A stretch of 64,000 nt of DNA. Source: Bradyrhizobium canariense (GTDB taxonomy: Bacteria; Pseudomonadota; Alphaproteobacteria; Rhizobiales; Xanthobacteraceae). Shown piece after piece: positions 36,987 to 45,056 of the stretch. Where the stretch lies: contig NZ_LT629750.1 in NCBI RefSeq assembly GCF_900105125.1, forward strand, positions 5,297,001 to 5,361,000, read 5' to 3'. The position numbers were made by a program, and so were the translations under genes. Under the pieces are notes generated by a model. That model was not told the origin of the DNA. It made no database searches and saw only the letters and a list, made by a program, of their open reading frames with translations. The first letter of the stretch is position 1; every line of letters starts with the position of its first letter.

Positions 36987-39236
36987 TCACGCCGCGAGGT
37001 GCCGCGAAGCCGCCAGGCCTGCCAGCGCATCGGCAAGCTTGTCGCGATCGAGCGGCTTGATCAGGAAGCCGTCCATGCCCGCCTCGAAGCAGGCGTAGCG
37101 ATCTTCCACCAGCGTATTCGCCGTGAGTGCGAGGATGGGTGTCGGCCGTTCCGGCTGGCCGGCTTCGCAGGCGCGGATTCGTTTGGTTGTTTCGATGCCG
37201 TCGAGCTGCGGCATCTGGATGTCCATCAGCACCAAGTCATAGGGAGTCCCGGCGGACTTCGCCGACAGCCATGATTCGAGTGCCGCCTCGCCATTGGTGG
37301 TGATGACCGCATGGTGGCCGAGCCTCGCCAGCAGCGAACGTATCAGCAACGCATTGATCTCATTGTCTTCCGCCACCAGAATCGAGAGCCCTCGTGCGGG
37401 GGCAATGGCTGATGTCTCGGCGTGGTCGGCATCGATCAGGGGGTCGCCGGCGAGGTTCGGCGCGGGAACTTCCGGCGCGGTCGCCAGCCTGATCGCGAGC
37501 GAAGCCGCGCGCAACGGTTTGACCAGATAGCCGGTGAAAGCAGGCGTGAGTTTAAGCTCATGCCGCGCGGCCGGCGTGAACATGACGATCCGTTGCGTGG
37601 CATGGGCGCGAGCGGCGTCGCCGAATGCTTCAACCTCATTTGCTCCGAAGGCGTGATCGAACAGGACGGCGTGCCACGATCGCTCCGGCAACAACGCCTG
37701 TGCGACGGCGATATCCGACACCATGCAGGTCTGGCTTCCCCAACGCTGCAGCCGCCGGGCGACCAGCGAGGCCTCGATGGTTTGCGGCGCCACCAGCATG
37801 ACCGATTGACCGGTCAGGTCGGGCGCAATGAATGGCTTTCGTTCGCTGTCGTTACCGCCTGATGCGACGAGAGGCACCGACACCTCGAATGTCGAACCGA
37901 CGCCGGGCTGGCTCTCCAGCGTGATGCGGCCACCCATTCGCTTGACGATACGTTCGCTGATGCTCAGCCCCAGACCGGTGCCGCCATAGTTCCTGGCGAT
38001 ACGATCGTTGGCCTGCTCGAACTCACGGAAAATTCGCTCGCGCGCCTCAGGCGCGATGCCGATGCCGGTGTCGCGCACCAGGAAGCTGATCTCGTTGGGC
38101 CAGATGCCGGGCTCGACAATCAGCGCCACGCCACCGGTCGAGGTGAACTTGATGGCGTTGCCCGCAAGGTTGAGCAGGACCTGCCGCAAGCGCGCGGCGT
38201 CGCCGATCACTTCCGTCGGCAGCCGCTCGTCCACATAGGCGGCGATCTCGAGCTGCCTGGCCTGCGCCCGCGGCGCCAGCAGTTCGGTAATATCCTCGAT
38301 CAACGCGGCGAGTTCGAACGGGCGATGCTCGAGATCGATCTTGCCGGCTTCGATCTTGGAATAATCCAGCAATTCCTCGATCAGCGAAAGCAAGGCGTCG
38401 CCCGAAGTCTTCACCGCCTTGGCGTAGGTCATTTGCTCCGGGGTCAGCGGCGTATCCAGAAGCAAACCGCTCATGCCGATGATGCCGTTGAGCGGGGTGC
38501 GAATCTCGTGGCTGGCCATCGCGAGGAACCGCGACTTGGCGCGGTTGGCGGCATCGGCGTGATCGCGGGCTTCGCTGAGTGCGCGCTCGGTTTCGGTGCG
38601 GTCGGTCACATCGCGGCCGACGCTTTGCATCTCCGCCGGCTGGCCCGCATCCGTTCGAACCAGCCCTTCGCGCCATGCGATCCATCGCGGCCCCAGCGGA
38701 CCGGCAATTTTCTGGTCGTGAATTCGCGTGCCGTTGGTGTCGAGCGCGATGTCGCCTTGCTCGAGAATGGCGGGTGAGAAGCGGCTGCCAACCAGCGCGC
38801 TGCGCGGTTGACCGGCCAGTTCGCAATAGGCTTCGTTGGCGAAGGTGATGCGGCCCTCGGCGTCGCGCAGAATAATCAGGTCGCCCTGTGATTCGAACAG
38901 GCTGCGGGCGCGCTCTTCGGCTTCCTTCAATTCCCAATTGCGATCGGCCAGCGCTTCATTATGCAGCAGGACCTTGCGAAGCTTTCGGTGTACCCAGCGC
39001 AGCCGCATGCTCAAGGTCGCGAGCGCGACGCAGGCGATCGCGAACAGGAAGCTCGCGCCGATGGCAAAGGCGTTGGGATCATAGCCGGAATGTTCGGATC
39101 GGCTTCCGGCGATAAAGCCATAGGCGCCGCCGAAAGCGGCGGAAAAGATCACGAACGAGCGGACCGCGAGAACGAGCCATGGATGACGTCGTGTGAAGCG
39201 GCGTATGCGCGTCTTGATTCGGAAACTGTGCTTCAT
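36987..39236 (-). CDS. PAS-containing hybrid sensor histidine kinase
   Basis: 749 aa from the ATG at 39236. Two membrane helices (about residues 22-80) are followed by a coiled linker, a PAS domain ([30 protein letters not shown]), a dimerisation domain with the phospho-His in [15 protein letters not shown], and an ATPase domain with N box [11 protein letters not shown]1 DTGIGIA and G2 GGTGLGLS. A degenerate receiver-like segment (about 465-580) lacks the full acidic pocket. The C-terminal receiver is complete ([28 protein letters not shown]). No partner regulator is adjacent, so the output is unknown. Confidence 0.9.
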   Translation of the reverse strand: MKHSFRIKTRIRRFTRRHPWLVLAVRSFVIFSAAFGGAYGFIAGSRSEHSGYDPNAFAIGASFLFAIACVALATLSMRLRWVHRKLRKVLLHNEALADRNWELKEAEERARSLFESQGDLIILRDAEGRITFANEAYCELAGQPRSALVGSRFSPAILEQGDIALDTNGTRIHDQKIAGPLGPRWIAWREGLVRTDAGQPAEMQSVGRDVTDRTETERALSEARDHADAANRAKSRFLAMASHEIRTPLNGIIGMSGLLLDTPLTPEQMTYAKAVKTSGDALLSLIEELLDYSKIEAGKIDLEHRPFELAALIEDITELLAPRAQARQLEIAAYVDERLPTEVIGDAARLRQVLLNLAGNAIKFTSTGGVALIVEPGIWPNEISFLVRDTGIGIAPEARERIFREFEQANDRIARNYGGTGLGLSISERIVKRMGGRITLESQPGVGSTFEVSVPLVASGGNDSERKPFIAPDLTGQSVMLVAPQTIEASLVARRLQRWGSQTCMVSDIAVAQALLPERSWHAVLFDHAFGANEVEAFGDAARAHATQRIVMFTPAARHELKLTPAFTGYLVKPLRAASLAIRLATAPEVPAPNLAGDPLIDADHAETSAIAPARGLSILVAEDNEINALLIRSLLARLGHHAVITTNGEAALESWLSAKSAGTPYDLVLMDIQMPQLDGIETTKRIRACEAGQPERPTPILALTANTLVEDRYACFEAGMDGFLIKPLDRDKLADALAGLAASRHLAA

Positions 39237-39421
39237 TGCCAATTGCCCTGAGCTTGTTTTTTTCGTTCCGCAATCGTTTCGCACTGTCGGCGTTCGAAAC
39301 GCCTTGGCGCCGCCGCCTGCCGCGGCCGACGATGCGGCGGCGACCTTGCAAAGTGCTTGAGGTGGAGTGCCCTCACATGGTGCGATGAGAACAGGGTTAA
39401 TAAAGTGTTAGCAGCTTGGTC

Positions 39422-39470
39422 TTCGAGCGAATGGACGCCGGTTCGCGTTGAGAAAACGCGTCAAGGCAAA
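39422..39470. repeat. interspersed repeat copy (AACGCGAACCGGCG family)
   Basis: Reads TTCGAGCGAATGGACGCCGG followed by TTCGCGTTGAGAAAACGCGTCAA. Its reverse complement closely matches 59141-59190, and part of it recurs at 31981-31993. Known as a frequent intergenic repeat in this bacterial group. It lies between the divergent-side promoter of the kinase and the end of the unknown exported gene. Confidence 0.7.
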
Positions 39471-39474
39471 AGAC

Positions 39475-39942
39475 TTAGAGCAGCGCCGCAGCCAAACGAG
39501 GGTGTTCGCCACGGGCTCCGACGATCAACGCGGCCGCTTCGCGTGCCGTGAAGGTTTTCGATTTCACGAAGATCCGATAATCGGCGGGTCCGTCATGCGA
39601 GAGATAGATGATGGGCGCTGAACCGGAGATTTTGGAGGAGATAGCGATAAACTGTGTCGCCGACGTTACCGCGCAGGCGTCGGCCTCTGAACCATCGACG
39701 TCATCGACAACGGCGAAATCGGCAGCCTCGGCGCTGTCGGCGACCTGGACGCGCACGGTGGCTGCGGCCGGATCGTCGGTGAAACTGACATGGAGATCGG
39801 CGTGCCAGGGGGCGGACGCGATCTCGAGCGATTCGTCGCCGACGGGGATGCAGGGACGCGGACCGGGGACCAATTCAATGCGTGCCAGGATGGCCGCGAC
39901 CATCAATGGAACGACCGATACCAGAACCTTGAAACGCAACAT
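39475..39942 (-). CDS. small exported protein of unknown function
   Basis: 155 aa. An N-terminal hydrophobic segment (FKVLVSVVPLMVAAILARI) is probably a signal peptide or anchor. A compact, acidic domain follows with ADFAVVDDVDGSEADAC, containing one cysteine, and a C-terminal YRIFVKSKTFTAREAAALIVG. I do not recognise a family with known function. It stands alone, 122 bp downstream of comM on the same strand. Confidence 0.65.
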   Translation of the reverse strand: MLRFKVLVSVVPLMVAAILARIELVPGPRPCIPVGDESLEIASAPWHADLHVSFTDDPAAATVRVQVADSAEAADFAVVDDVDGSEADACAVTSATQFIAISSKISGSAPIIYLSHDGPADYRIFVKSKTFTAREAAALIVGARGEHPRLAAALL

Positions 39943-40064
39943 GATACGCTACTCGCTCAACCCTTGCCCGCGATACGCCGGGCTTATGGTTGGCAGAGCG
40001 TAAATAAAACTCGTTACCGCCGGGTTGACGCGCGAGGCTGTCGTGTGTGGAACCGGCGATAACG

Positions 40065-41603
40065 TCACGCGGCGCGTTTGATGTCTTCGGCCAGCGCGCG
40101 GTACGACAAGGCTTCGGCCAAATGCAGCCGGCCGATCTTGTCGGCGCCATCGAGATCGGCGAGCGTGCGGGCGACGCGGAGCACACGATGGTAGCCGCGG
40201 GCCGACAGGCGCATGGTTTCGGCGGCGTCGCGGAGCAGCTTGGTTCCCTGCGCGTCCAGCTTCGCGATCTCTTCCAGCAGCGATGCCGGCGCCTCCGCAT
40301 TGGTGCGGATATGCGCCAACCCTGCCGCGGCGTAGCGCGCGCGTTGAATGTCGCGTGCCGCGGCGACACGCGCGGCCACTTCCGCCGATCCTTCCGCTGC
40401 TGGCGGCAGGATCAGGTCAGCGGCGGTCACAGCCGGCACCTCGATCCGCAAATCGATGCGATCCATCAGCGGGCCCGAGATGCGGGTCTGGTAATCGGAG
40501 GTGCAGCGATCAATTCGTCCGCGTTTGCAGGAATAGCCGGGTTCGAAGGCGTGGCCGCAGCGGCAGGGGTTCATCGCCGCGACCAGCATGAAGCGCGCCG
40601 GATAGGTGACGCGATGATTGGCGCGCGACACCGCGACCTCGCCGTTCTCCAGCGGCTGGCGCAGCGAATCCAGCACGCGCGGATCGAACTCCGGCAGCTC
40701 GTCGAGAAACAGTACGCCCTGATGCGCCAGCGAAATCTCGCCGGGCTTGGCGCGGATGCCGCCGCCGGTCAGCGCCGCCATACTGGCGGAATGGTGTGGA
40801 GCTCGGAACGGCCGCCGGGCCGTCAACGCGCCGCCCTGGATTTCGCCGGCGACCGAGGCGATCATCGAAACTTCCAATAATTCGGACGGCGACAGCGGCG
40901 GCAGGATCGAGGGCAGACGTGCCGCGAGCATCGACTTGCCGGCGCCGGGCGAGCCGATCATCAACAGATGATGTCCGCCGGCCGCGGCGATCTCCAGCGC
41001 GCGCTTGGCGCTTTCCTGGCCCTTGATGTCGCGCAGGTCGAGCAGCTCCGCCTCGCGCTCATGCACCTTCGGCTGCGGGCGCGACAATACCTGTGTGCCT
41101 TTGAAGTGGTTGGCGATCTGGATCAGCGAATTCGCGGCAATGATCTGGATATCCGGGCTGGCCCACGCTGCTTCCGCGCCGCAGCCCGCCGGGCAGATCA
41201 GGCCTTCGTCGCGCGAGTTGGCGCCGATCGCCGCCGGCAGCGCGCCCGCAACCGGCGCGATCGATCCATCAAGACCGAGTTCGCCGAGCACCGTAAAACC
41301 ATTGAGCGCATCCGGCGGGATTGCGCCGATCGCCGCCATCAGGCCGAGTGCGATCGGCAGATCGTAATGGCTGCCTTCCTTGGGCAGGTCGGCAGGCGCG
41401 AGGTTGACCGTGATTCGCCGCGCCGGCAGCGCCAAGCCGGAGGCGATCAGCGCGGATCGAACCCGCTCGCGGGCCTCGGATACCGCCTTGTCCGGAAGCC
41501 CAACGATAGCGAAAGCAGGCAATCCCGGCGCGACCTGCACCTGCACGTCGACCGCCCGGGCCTCAATTCCCTCAAACGCGACAGTGGAAACCCGCTGGAC
41601 CAT
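40065..41603 (-). CDS. comM: ComM/YifB-family AAA+ helicase-like ATPase
   Basis: 512 aa from the ATG at 41603 (MVQRVSTVAFEGIEA). An N-terminal Lon-S5-like fold (VGLPDKAVSEARERVRSAL, DLPKEGSHYDLPIALGL) precedes a Mg-chelatase-type AAA+ domain with Walker A GSPGAGKSMLAARLP and Walker B GVLFLDELPEF. A Cys-containing NPCRCGHAFEPGYSCKRG and a C-terminal domain follow. ComM homologues drive branch migration during uptake and integration of foreign DNA. A LexA-type GAAC-N7-GAAC site 51 bp upstream suggests SOS control. Confidence 0.93.
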   Translation of the reverse strand: MVQRVSTVAFEGIEARAVDVQVQVAPGLPAFAIVGLPDKAVSEARERVRSALIASGLALPARRITVNLAPADLPKEGSHYDLPIALGLMAAIGAIPPDALNGFTVLGELGLDGSIAPVAGALPAAIGANSRDEGLICPAGCGAEAAWASPDIQIIAANSLIQIANHFKGTQVLSRPQPKVHEREAELLDLRDIKGQESAKRALEIAAAGGHHLLMIGSPGAGKSMLAARLPSILPPLSPSELLEVSMIASVAGEIQGGALTARRPFRAPHHSASMAALTGGGIRAKPGEISLAHQGVLFLDELPEFDPRVLDSLRQPLENGEVAVSRANHRVTYPARFMLVAAMNPCRCGHAFEPGYSCKRGRIDRCTSDYQTRISGPLMDRIDLRIEVPAVTAADLILPPAAEGSAEVAARVAAARDIQRARYAAAGLAHIRTNAEAPASLLEEIAKLDAQGTKLLRDAAETMRLSARGYHRVLRVARTLADLDGADKIGRLHLAEALSYRALAEDIKRAA

Positions 41604-41644
41604 GCGCCCCTCTTCCCGCAATCGAGGGTAGCGGAAAGTGCCGG

Positions 41645-41668
41645 CTCGCGCAAGAACATTACAGGAAC
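41645..41668. promoter_or_regulatory. LexA-type SOS box in comM promoter (24-bp repeat copy 1)
   Basis: CTCGCGCAAGAACATTACAGGAAC contains GAAC-N7-GAAC (41654-41668), the alphaproteobacterial LexA operator (GTTC-N7-GTTC on the other strand). It lies 51 bp upstream of comM. comM belongs to SOS regulons described for alphaproteobacteria. The same 24-mer with one change recurs at 42908. Confidence 0.7.
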
Positions 41669-41762
41669 GGGCCGGCTGGGTACCGTGCGGACCAGATTCT
41701 CGGGGCGCTACCATAAACGGTGCCGGCGTACTCGCGCGCGGGGCAGACTCTGCGGAATATGT

Positions 41763-41797
41763 GGAAACTCAATGCTGATGTTTTCTATTGAGTTTCC
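41763..41797. repeat. perfect inverted repeat upstream of comM
   Basis: GGAAACTCAAT and ATTGAGTTTCC form an 11-bp perfect stem with a 13-nt loop, followed on the plus strand by TTGGCCTTTTTGG. It looks like a terminator, but no plus-strand gene precedes it closely, so an operator or a structured 5' region is also possible. Confidence 0.6.
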
Positions 41798-41939
41798 TTG
41801 GCCTTTTTGGTTTTGGTGGCGCGACGCGCGTAAGAATTGACACAGAAACCGACTCAGATTCCGTTATATCCCGCCGCTGATAGTGGTCTTCGCCATCACG
41901 GGAATAACGACGTTACTTTGCAATGGGTGGAGATTGCTG

Positions 41940-42155
41940 ATGAAGCAAACGCGCCAATTTGAGAAGTTCAAAGAAGCCGCTCGCGCGTTAGAGACAGACG
42001 ACAATGAAAAGAATTTCGGTGAACGGTCAGGTAAGATAGCTCACTTCAGGCCAGAAGCGCGGGCCATGGCCCACACTTCAGATTGTGCGGTTCACAATGG
42101 TCCGGCTATGCTGCCGGGTCCCTGTACCTGCAGAGCGGCGAAAGCTGGCAAATGA
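41940..42155 (+). CDS. small composite protein of unknown function
   Basis: 71 aa from the ATG at 41940 (weak GGAGATTGCTG upstream). The first 35 residues (KQTRQFEKFKEAARALETDD) resemble a small acidic protein widespread in Bradyrhizobium-type genomes. The last 30 (HTSDCAVHNGPAMLPGPCTC) resemble a separate cysteine-containing motif of short hypothetical proteins, with DCAxHNxPA...GPCxC. The combination looks like a fusion or recombination product. Function is unknown. Its 3' end overlaps the convergent 42106-42435 gene by 50 bp. Confidence 0.55.
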   Translation: MKQTRQFEKFKEAARALETDDNEKNFGERSGKIAHFRPEARAMAHTSDCAVHNGPAMLPGPCTCRAAKAGK

Positions 42156-42435
42156 TCCCGCGCGTCATTGCGCGATCATTCAGCTTGTACTCTGGGCGCG
42201 GCCCGTCGAACTCAAAGATAGTGAGTTCAACATCTCGCATTCGATCTAATCGGAACAACTTCCAATTGACGTGCTCGTTCGATGCCGAGGCTCCGTCGAT
42301 CTGAAAGGCGCGAAGCAGAATTTGCCCCGCGGATCCATATCCGAGTGCGTGGCACTCAATTGATCTTGTTCCGGGTTCGTACCAAATGTTGACGAGCTTG
42401 CACTCGTTGATGGCCGCTTCAAGTAGTTCACGCAT
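42106..42435 (-). CDS. small WYL-like domain protein
   Basis: 109 aa from the ATG at 42435, preceded by AAGGAG at ideal spacing. The sequence LVNIWYEPGTRSIECHALGY, ILLRAFQIDG and WKLFRLDRMRDVEL has the strand pattern of WYL-type ligand-sensing folds, here without any DNA-binding domain. It ends PEYKLNDRAM and a short tail. Short stand-alone proteins of this sort occur near mobile elements and defence genes, but no partner gene is visible. The assignment to WYL is by pattern only; it could be a different small beta fold. Confidence 0.6.
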   Translation of the reverse strand: MRELLEAAINECKLVNIWYEPGTRSIECHALGYGSAGQILLRAFQIDGASASNEHVNWKLFRLDRMRDVELTIFEFDGPRPEYKLNDRAMTRGIICQLSPLCRYRDPAA

Positions 42436-42456
42436 GCCAATTCTCCTTGGCATTGC

Positions 42457-42595
42457 GAGAGCCGACTCTTGACCGTGGTCCCGGATCATGTGACGATTCG
42501 GGTGTTGATACTGGTCCGTTGTCGGCTCTCTGGGTTGATACGGAACCTCACTACGAAGCCGCTTTGGGTCGCCACCTGGGGCGGCTTCTTCGTTT
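42457..42595 (+). ncRNA. candidate structured small RNA ending in an intrinsic terminator
   Basis: A perfect 10-bp pairing, GAGAGCCGAC (42457-42466) with GTCGGCTCTC (42521-42530), closes a 54-nt loop that contains a GACC-GT-GGTC mini-hairpin. About 25 nt later GAAGCCGC...GCGGCTTC followed by TTCGTTT makes a rho-independent terminator on the plus strand. The related stretches GTTGATACTGGTCC and GTTGATACGGAACC add internal repetition. No coding frame fits. An sRNA, or the structured 3' region of the small 41940 gene, are the options. Confidence 0.4.
42555..42595 (+). terminator. rho-independent terminator
   Basis: GAAGCCGC (42555-42562) and GCGGCTTC (42581-42588) form an 8-bp stem followed by TTCGTTT on the plus strand. 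It is 400 bp downstream of the nearest plus-strand coding end, so it probably ends a non-coding transcript. Confidence 0.65.
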
Positions 42596-42742
42596 GGTCC
42601 ATCCGGCAACAAAACAGTACCGAACACCCCGAAGTCTCGGACAAATTCAGGACGCCCGTCAAGGACTAGTACGGGTACCTGAATCAAATACTAAATATGG
42701 TGGAAAAGGGAGAAAGCCGCGACAGGCGTTCCCGTTAAGTAT

Positions 42743-42754
42743 CTGTAATTACAG
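42743..42754. promoter_or_regulatory. palindrome, possible operator
   Basis: CTGTAATTACAG is a perfect 12-bp palindrome within TATCTGTAATTACAGTATA, in an AT-rich segment. The form suits a dimeric regulator's binding site. No regulator gene is adjacent. Confidence 0.35.
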
Positions 42755-42907
42755 TATAAATTCCGGTTGGAAACACTCTGCGGGAGCGGAGAATTTGCGT
42801 TTTACCCCCGCTGTTCACAGGGCAACTATTTATCATTCATTAAGAATTGCTTGCCTGCGAATCGCGATTCTGGCTTTGCGAAGTGCACAATTCCTCCCGC
42901 CCCGCGT

Positions 42908-42931
42908 CTCGCGCAAGAACATTGCAGGAAC
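42908..42931. promoter_or_regulatory. second copy of the 24-bp SOS-box sequence
   Basis: CTCGCGCAAGAACATTGCAGGAAC differs from the comM-promoter copy at one base and keeps GAAC-N7-GAAC (42917-42931). It is 200 bp upstream of the SDR gene and 470 bp from the WYL-like gene, so its target is unclear. Confidence 0.6.
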
Positions 42932-43131
42932 AGAGTTTGATCGGCCGCGTGCCCCTGACCTCCGCTTCGAGCGTTGCGAACGGGCGCTTGCCCCGTTGCT
43001 GTCACCTGCGGCCCGTCCGTCCCTTTCGGCAAAAGTGGGTTGCCGGTTCGGGCGTTTATCCAGACGCAATTCGGGACCAGTCTATGTGAGCTGGTTATAG
43101 GGCAGGGCGAAGCTCACGAGAGGTTAAGACA

Positions 43132-43992
43132 ATGTCCAACAGACGGCTGGAAGGTAAGGTCGCTATCATCACCGGTGCTGCCCGCGGGATTGGGCGCGCC
43201 ACTGCGGTGGCTTTTGCCCGCGAAGGCGCTGCGGTCATGGGAATCGATATTGCGGGTCCCGTCAGCTCCGCGCTGGAAGTGGCGCCTGCGAGCGCCGACG
43301 AACTCGACGAGACCGGTCGGCTTGTCGACGCGGCGGGCGGCAAATGGGCGTCGCGGCGGCTCGATCAGCGCGATCTGCCGGCGCTGCGCGACGCTGCGGA
43401 ACGAACGGTCCAGGCCTTCGGCAAGATTGACATCCTGTTCGCCAATGCCGGTATCCAGTCCTTCAAGCCGCTCCTGGAGATGGAAGATGTGGACTGGCAT
43501 GACCAGATCGACGTCAATCTCACCGGCACCTGCAACGCCATCCGCGCCGTAGCGCCCTATCTGGTCAAGAATGGTGGCGGGCGCATCATCGTGACCTCTT
43601 CGACCCAGGGCCGGCACGGGACTAAATTCGGTGCGGCCTATTCGGCCTCCAAATGGGGGATTATCGGGCTGATGAAATCCGCAGCGCTGGAGCTCGGCCA
43701 GTACGGCATCACCGTCAATGCCGTCATCCCCGGACTCATCGACACGCCGCTGACGCGGCACCGGCAACGTTATGCCCAGGCCGTCGACGATCTGAACAAC
43801 GCCGAACCGATCGGCAGGCTGGAGGCCGAGGCCAAGCAAAGGCTCACTGCCAAGTCACCGCTCGGCGTGCCCTGGATCGAGCCGGAAGCCATCGCGCCCG
43901 CGGTCGTGTTCCTGGCGAGCGACGAGGCTTACATGGTGTCGGGCGCGACCTATGACGTGACCGGTGGCGACAGCGCCAACAACGCGACCTAG
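43132..43992 (+). CDS. short-chain dehydrogenase/reductase (carveol-dehydrogenase-like subgroup)
   Basis: 286 aa. The Rossmann cofactor loop is TGAARGIGRATA, NAG is in LFANAGIQ, and the catalytic Ser-Tyr-Lys set is in VTSSTQGRHGTKFGAAYSASKWG. The inserted segment before the cofactor-binding end (DELDETGRLVDAAGGK) and the C-terminal VSGATYDVTGGDSA resemble the carveol-dehydrogenase/mycofactocin-coupled type of SDR. It oxidises or reduces an unknown alcohol or ketone with NAD(P). No mycofactocin genes are in view, so the cofactor partner is uncertain. Confidence 0.85.
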   Translation: MSNRRLEGKVAIITGAARGIGRATAVAFAREGAAVMGIDIAGPVSSALEVAPASADELDETGRLVDAAGGKWASRRLDQRDLPALRDAAERTVQAFGKIDILFANAGIQSFKPLLEMEDVDWHDQIDVNLTGTCNAIRAVAPYLVKNGGGRIIVTSSTQGRHGTKFGAAYSASKWGIIGLMKSAALELGQYGITVNAVIPGLIDTPLTRHRQRYAQAVDDLNNAEPIGRLEAEAKQRLTAKSPLGVPWIEPEAIAPAVVFLASDEAYMVSGATYDVTGGDSANNAT

Positions 43993-44003
43993 GCCTGTTC
44001 GGC

Positions 44004-44066
44004 TCTGATTGAATCAGAACCGGCTCTGGTAAACGCTCAGATTTGAGGGCGACCGCTTGGCCGCCC
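44004..44066. terminator. bidirectional terminator region between SDR and hydrolase genes
   Basis: Two structures lie in this convergent gap. TCTGATT-G-AATCAGA is a perfect 7-bp inverted repeat (44004-44018). GGGCGACC-GCTT-GGCCGCCC (44047-44066) is an 8-bp stem with one mismatch and a 4-nt loop. Neither has a long T-tract, but together they are the only candidates for ending both transcripts. Confidence 0.5.
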
Positions 44067-44084
44067 CCGGAGCGTTGCAGCTAT

Positions 44085-45056
44085 TCAGAGCGTCATCACC
44101 ATCGGCTCGGCGATGTAATGAAAACCTTCGCCGGTCTTGACGACGTGGCCATAGCCCGGCCACGGGAAGTGATAGGACATCACAGCGATCTTGTTGGCCG
44201 CGAGCATGTCCAGCATCTTCACCCGCGACTCCGCCGCCTGTTTCGGATCGGTGTCGTAGGAAAATTCCATCCGCGGCTTTTCCATCAGCAGGATCTGGTG
44301 GTGGGTCAGGTCGCCGAGGAAGGCGAAGGATTTGCCGTCCGAGCTGATCATGAACATGTGGTGGCCCACGGTGTGGCCGGGCGCGGCGAGCGCCTGCACG
44401 CCGGGCAGGAATTCCTGGCCGTTTTTGTAGAACACCAGCCGGTCGCGCACCGGCAGCAGATTCTTGCGGGCGTGAACCACGAAATCCTTCAGCGGGCTGC
44501 CCAGCTTGCCCTCATCGGTCCAGTAATCGAAATCGCTCTGGGCGATGTAGTACTGGGCGTTCGGGAACAGCACCTTGCCGCTGGCGTCGACGACACCGCC
44601 GATGTGATCGATGTGGGCGTGCGAGAACACCACCGCGTCAATGTCTTCGGGCTTGATGCCGGCTTCCGCCATGCTCTTCTGCTGGCGGCCGGTGGTTGGC
44701 CCGAACGCCTGCGATGTGCCCATGCCGGTGTCGAACAGCACGAGCTTGTCGCCCATGTTGACGATCGGCGAGTTCTGCTCGAGCACGATATTGTCCGGCG
44801 ACAGGAAGTTGTCGCTCAGCATCTTCTTCATCTCTTCAGTCGGCACGCCGATAAAGGTGCCCTTGGGATCGCCGAGCGGCAAAGGCCCGTCCGAAACCAC
44901 GGTCACTTCAGCGCTGCCGAGATTGAAGCGGTGAAAATAGGGCGACTGGGTGCCGAGTTTGGGGGCTCGCGCCTGCACGCCGCCGCCAAGCAGGGTGGTC
45001 GCGCCAAGACCGGCGCCAAGGGCAAGCAAGGATCGTCGCGAAACATGGGATGTCAT
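44085..45056 (-). CDS. Tat-exported metallo-beta-lactamase-fold hydrolase
   Basis: 323 aa. A twin-arginine signal (SRRSLLALGAGLGATTLL) indicates folded export to the periplasm. The metal site is FSHAHIDHIGG (HxHxDH), with a downstream His in AAPGHTVGHHMF, an Asp in FAFLGDLTHHQI and a terminal His in VMSYHFPWPG. The fold covers lactonases, organophosphate hydrolases and other esterases; the substrate is unknown. It is convergent with the SDR gene, and a shared pathway is possible but unsupported. Confidence 0.85.
   Translation of the reverse strand: MTSHVSRRSLLALGAGLGATTLLGGGVQARAPKLGTQSPYFHRFNLGSAEVTVVSDGPLPLGDPKGTFIGVPTEEMKKMLSDNFLSPDNIVLEQNSPIVNMGDKLVLFDTGMGTSQAFGPTTGRQQKSMAEAGIKPEDIDAVVFSHAHIDHIGGVVDASGKVLFPNAQYYIAQSDFDYWTDEGKLGSPLKDFVVHARKNLLPVRDRLVFYKNGQEFLPGVQALAAPGHTVGHHMFMISSDGKSFAFLGDLTHHQILLMEKPRMEFSYDTDPKQAAESRVKMLDMLAANKIAVMSYHFPWPGYGHVVKTGEGFHYIAEPMVMTL

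Larger units (their letters stand above)
41604..41939. other. comM upstream region
   Basis: A 336 bp gap. It contains the LexA-type site at 41654-41668, a perfect 11-bp inverted repeat (41763-41797), and an AT-rich stretch with candidate plus-strand promoter elements (TTGACA at 41837, TTATAT near 41864) before the small 41940 gene. No reading frame that looks real is present. Confidence 0.55.
42436..43131. other. long non-coding stretch upstream of the SDR gene
   Basis: 696 bp without a credible gene. It holds the candidate RNA 42457-42595, the palindrome CTGTAATTACAG (42743-42754) in an AT-rich segment, and the second copy of the 24-bp SOS-box sequence (42908-42931). Base composition at about 42690-42850 is visibly poorer in G+C than the flanks, which suggests acquired DNA. 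Confidence 0.55.

Noticed and set aside
41645..42931. Integrated mobile element with attachment-site duplication
   Set aside because: The 24-bp direct repeats could be att sites, but no integrase, transposase or tRNA target is present and the repeats coincide with a regulatory LexA-type motif; kept only as an open question.
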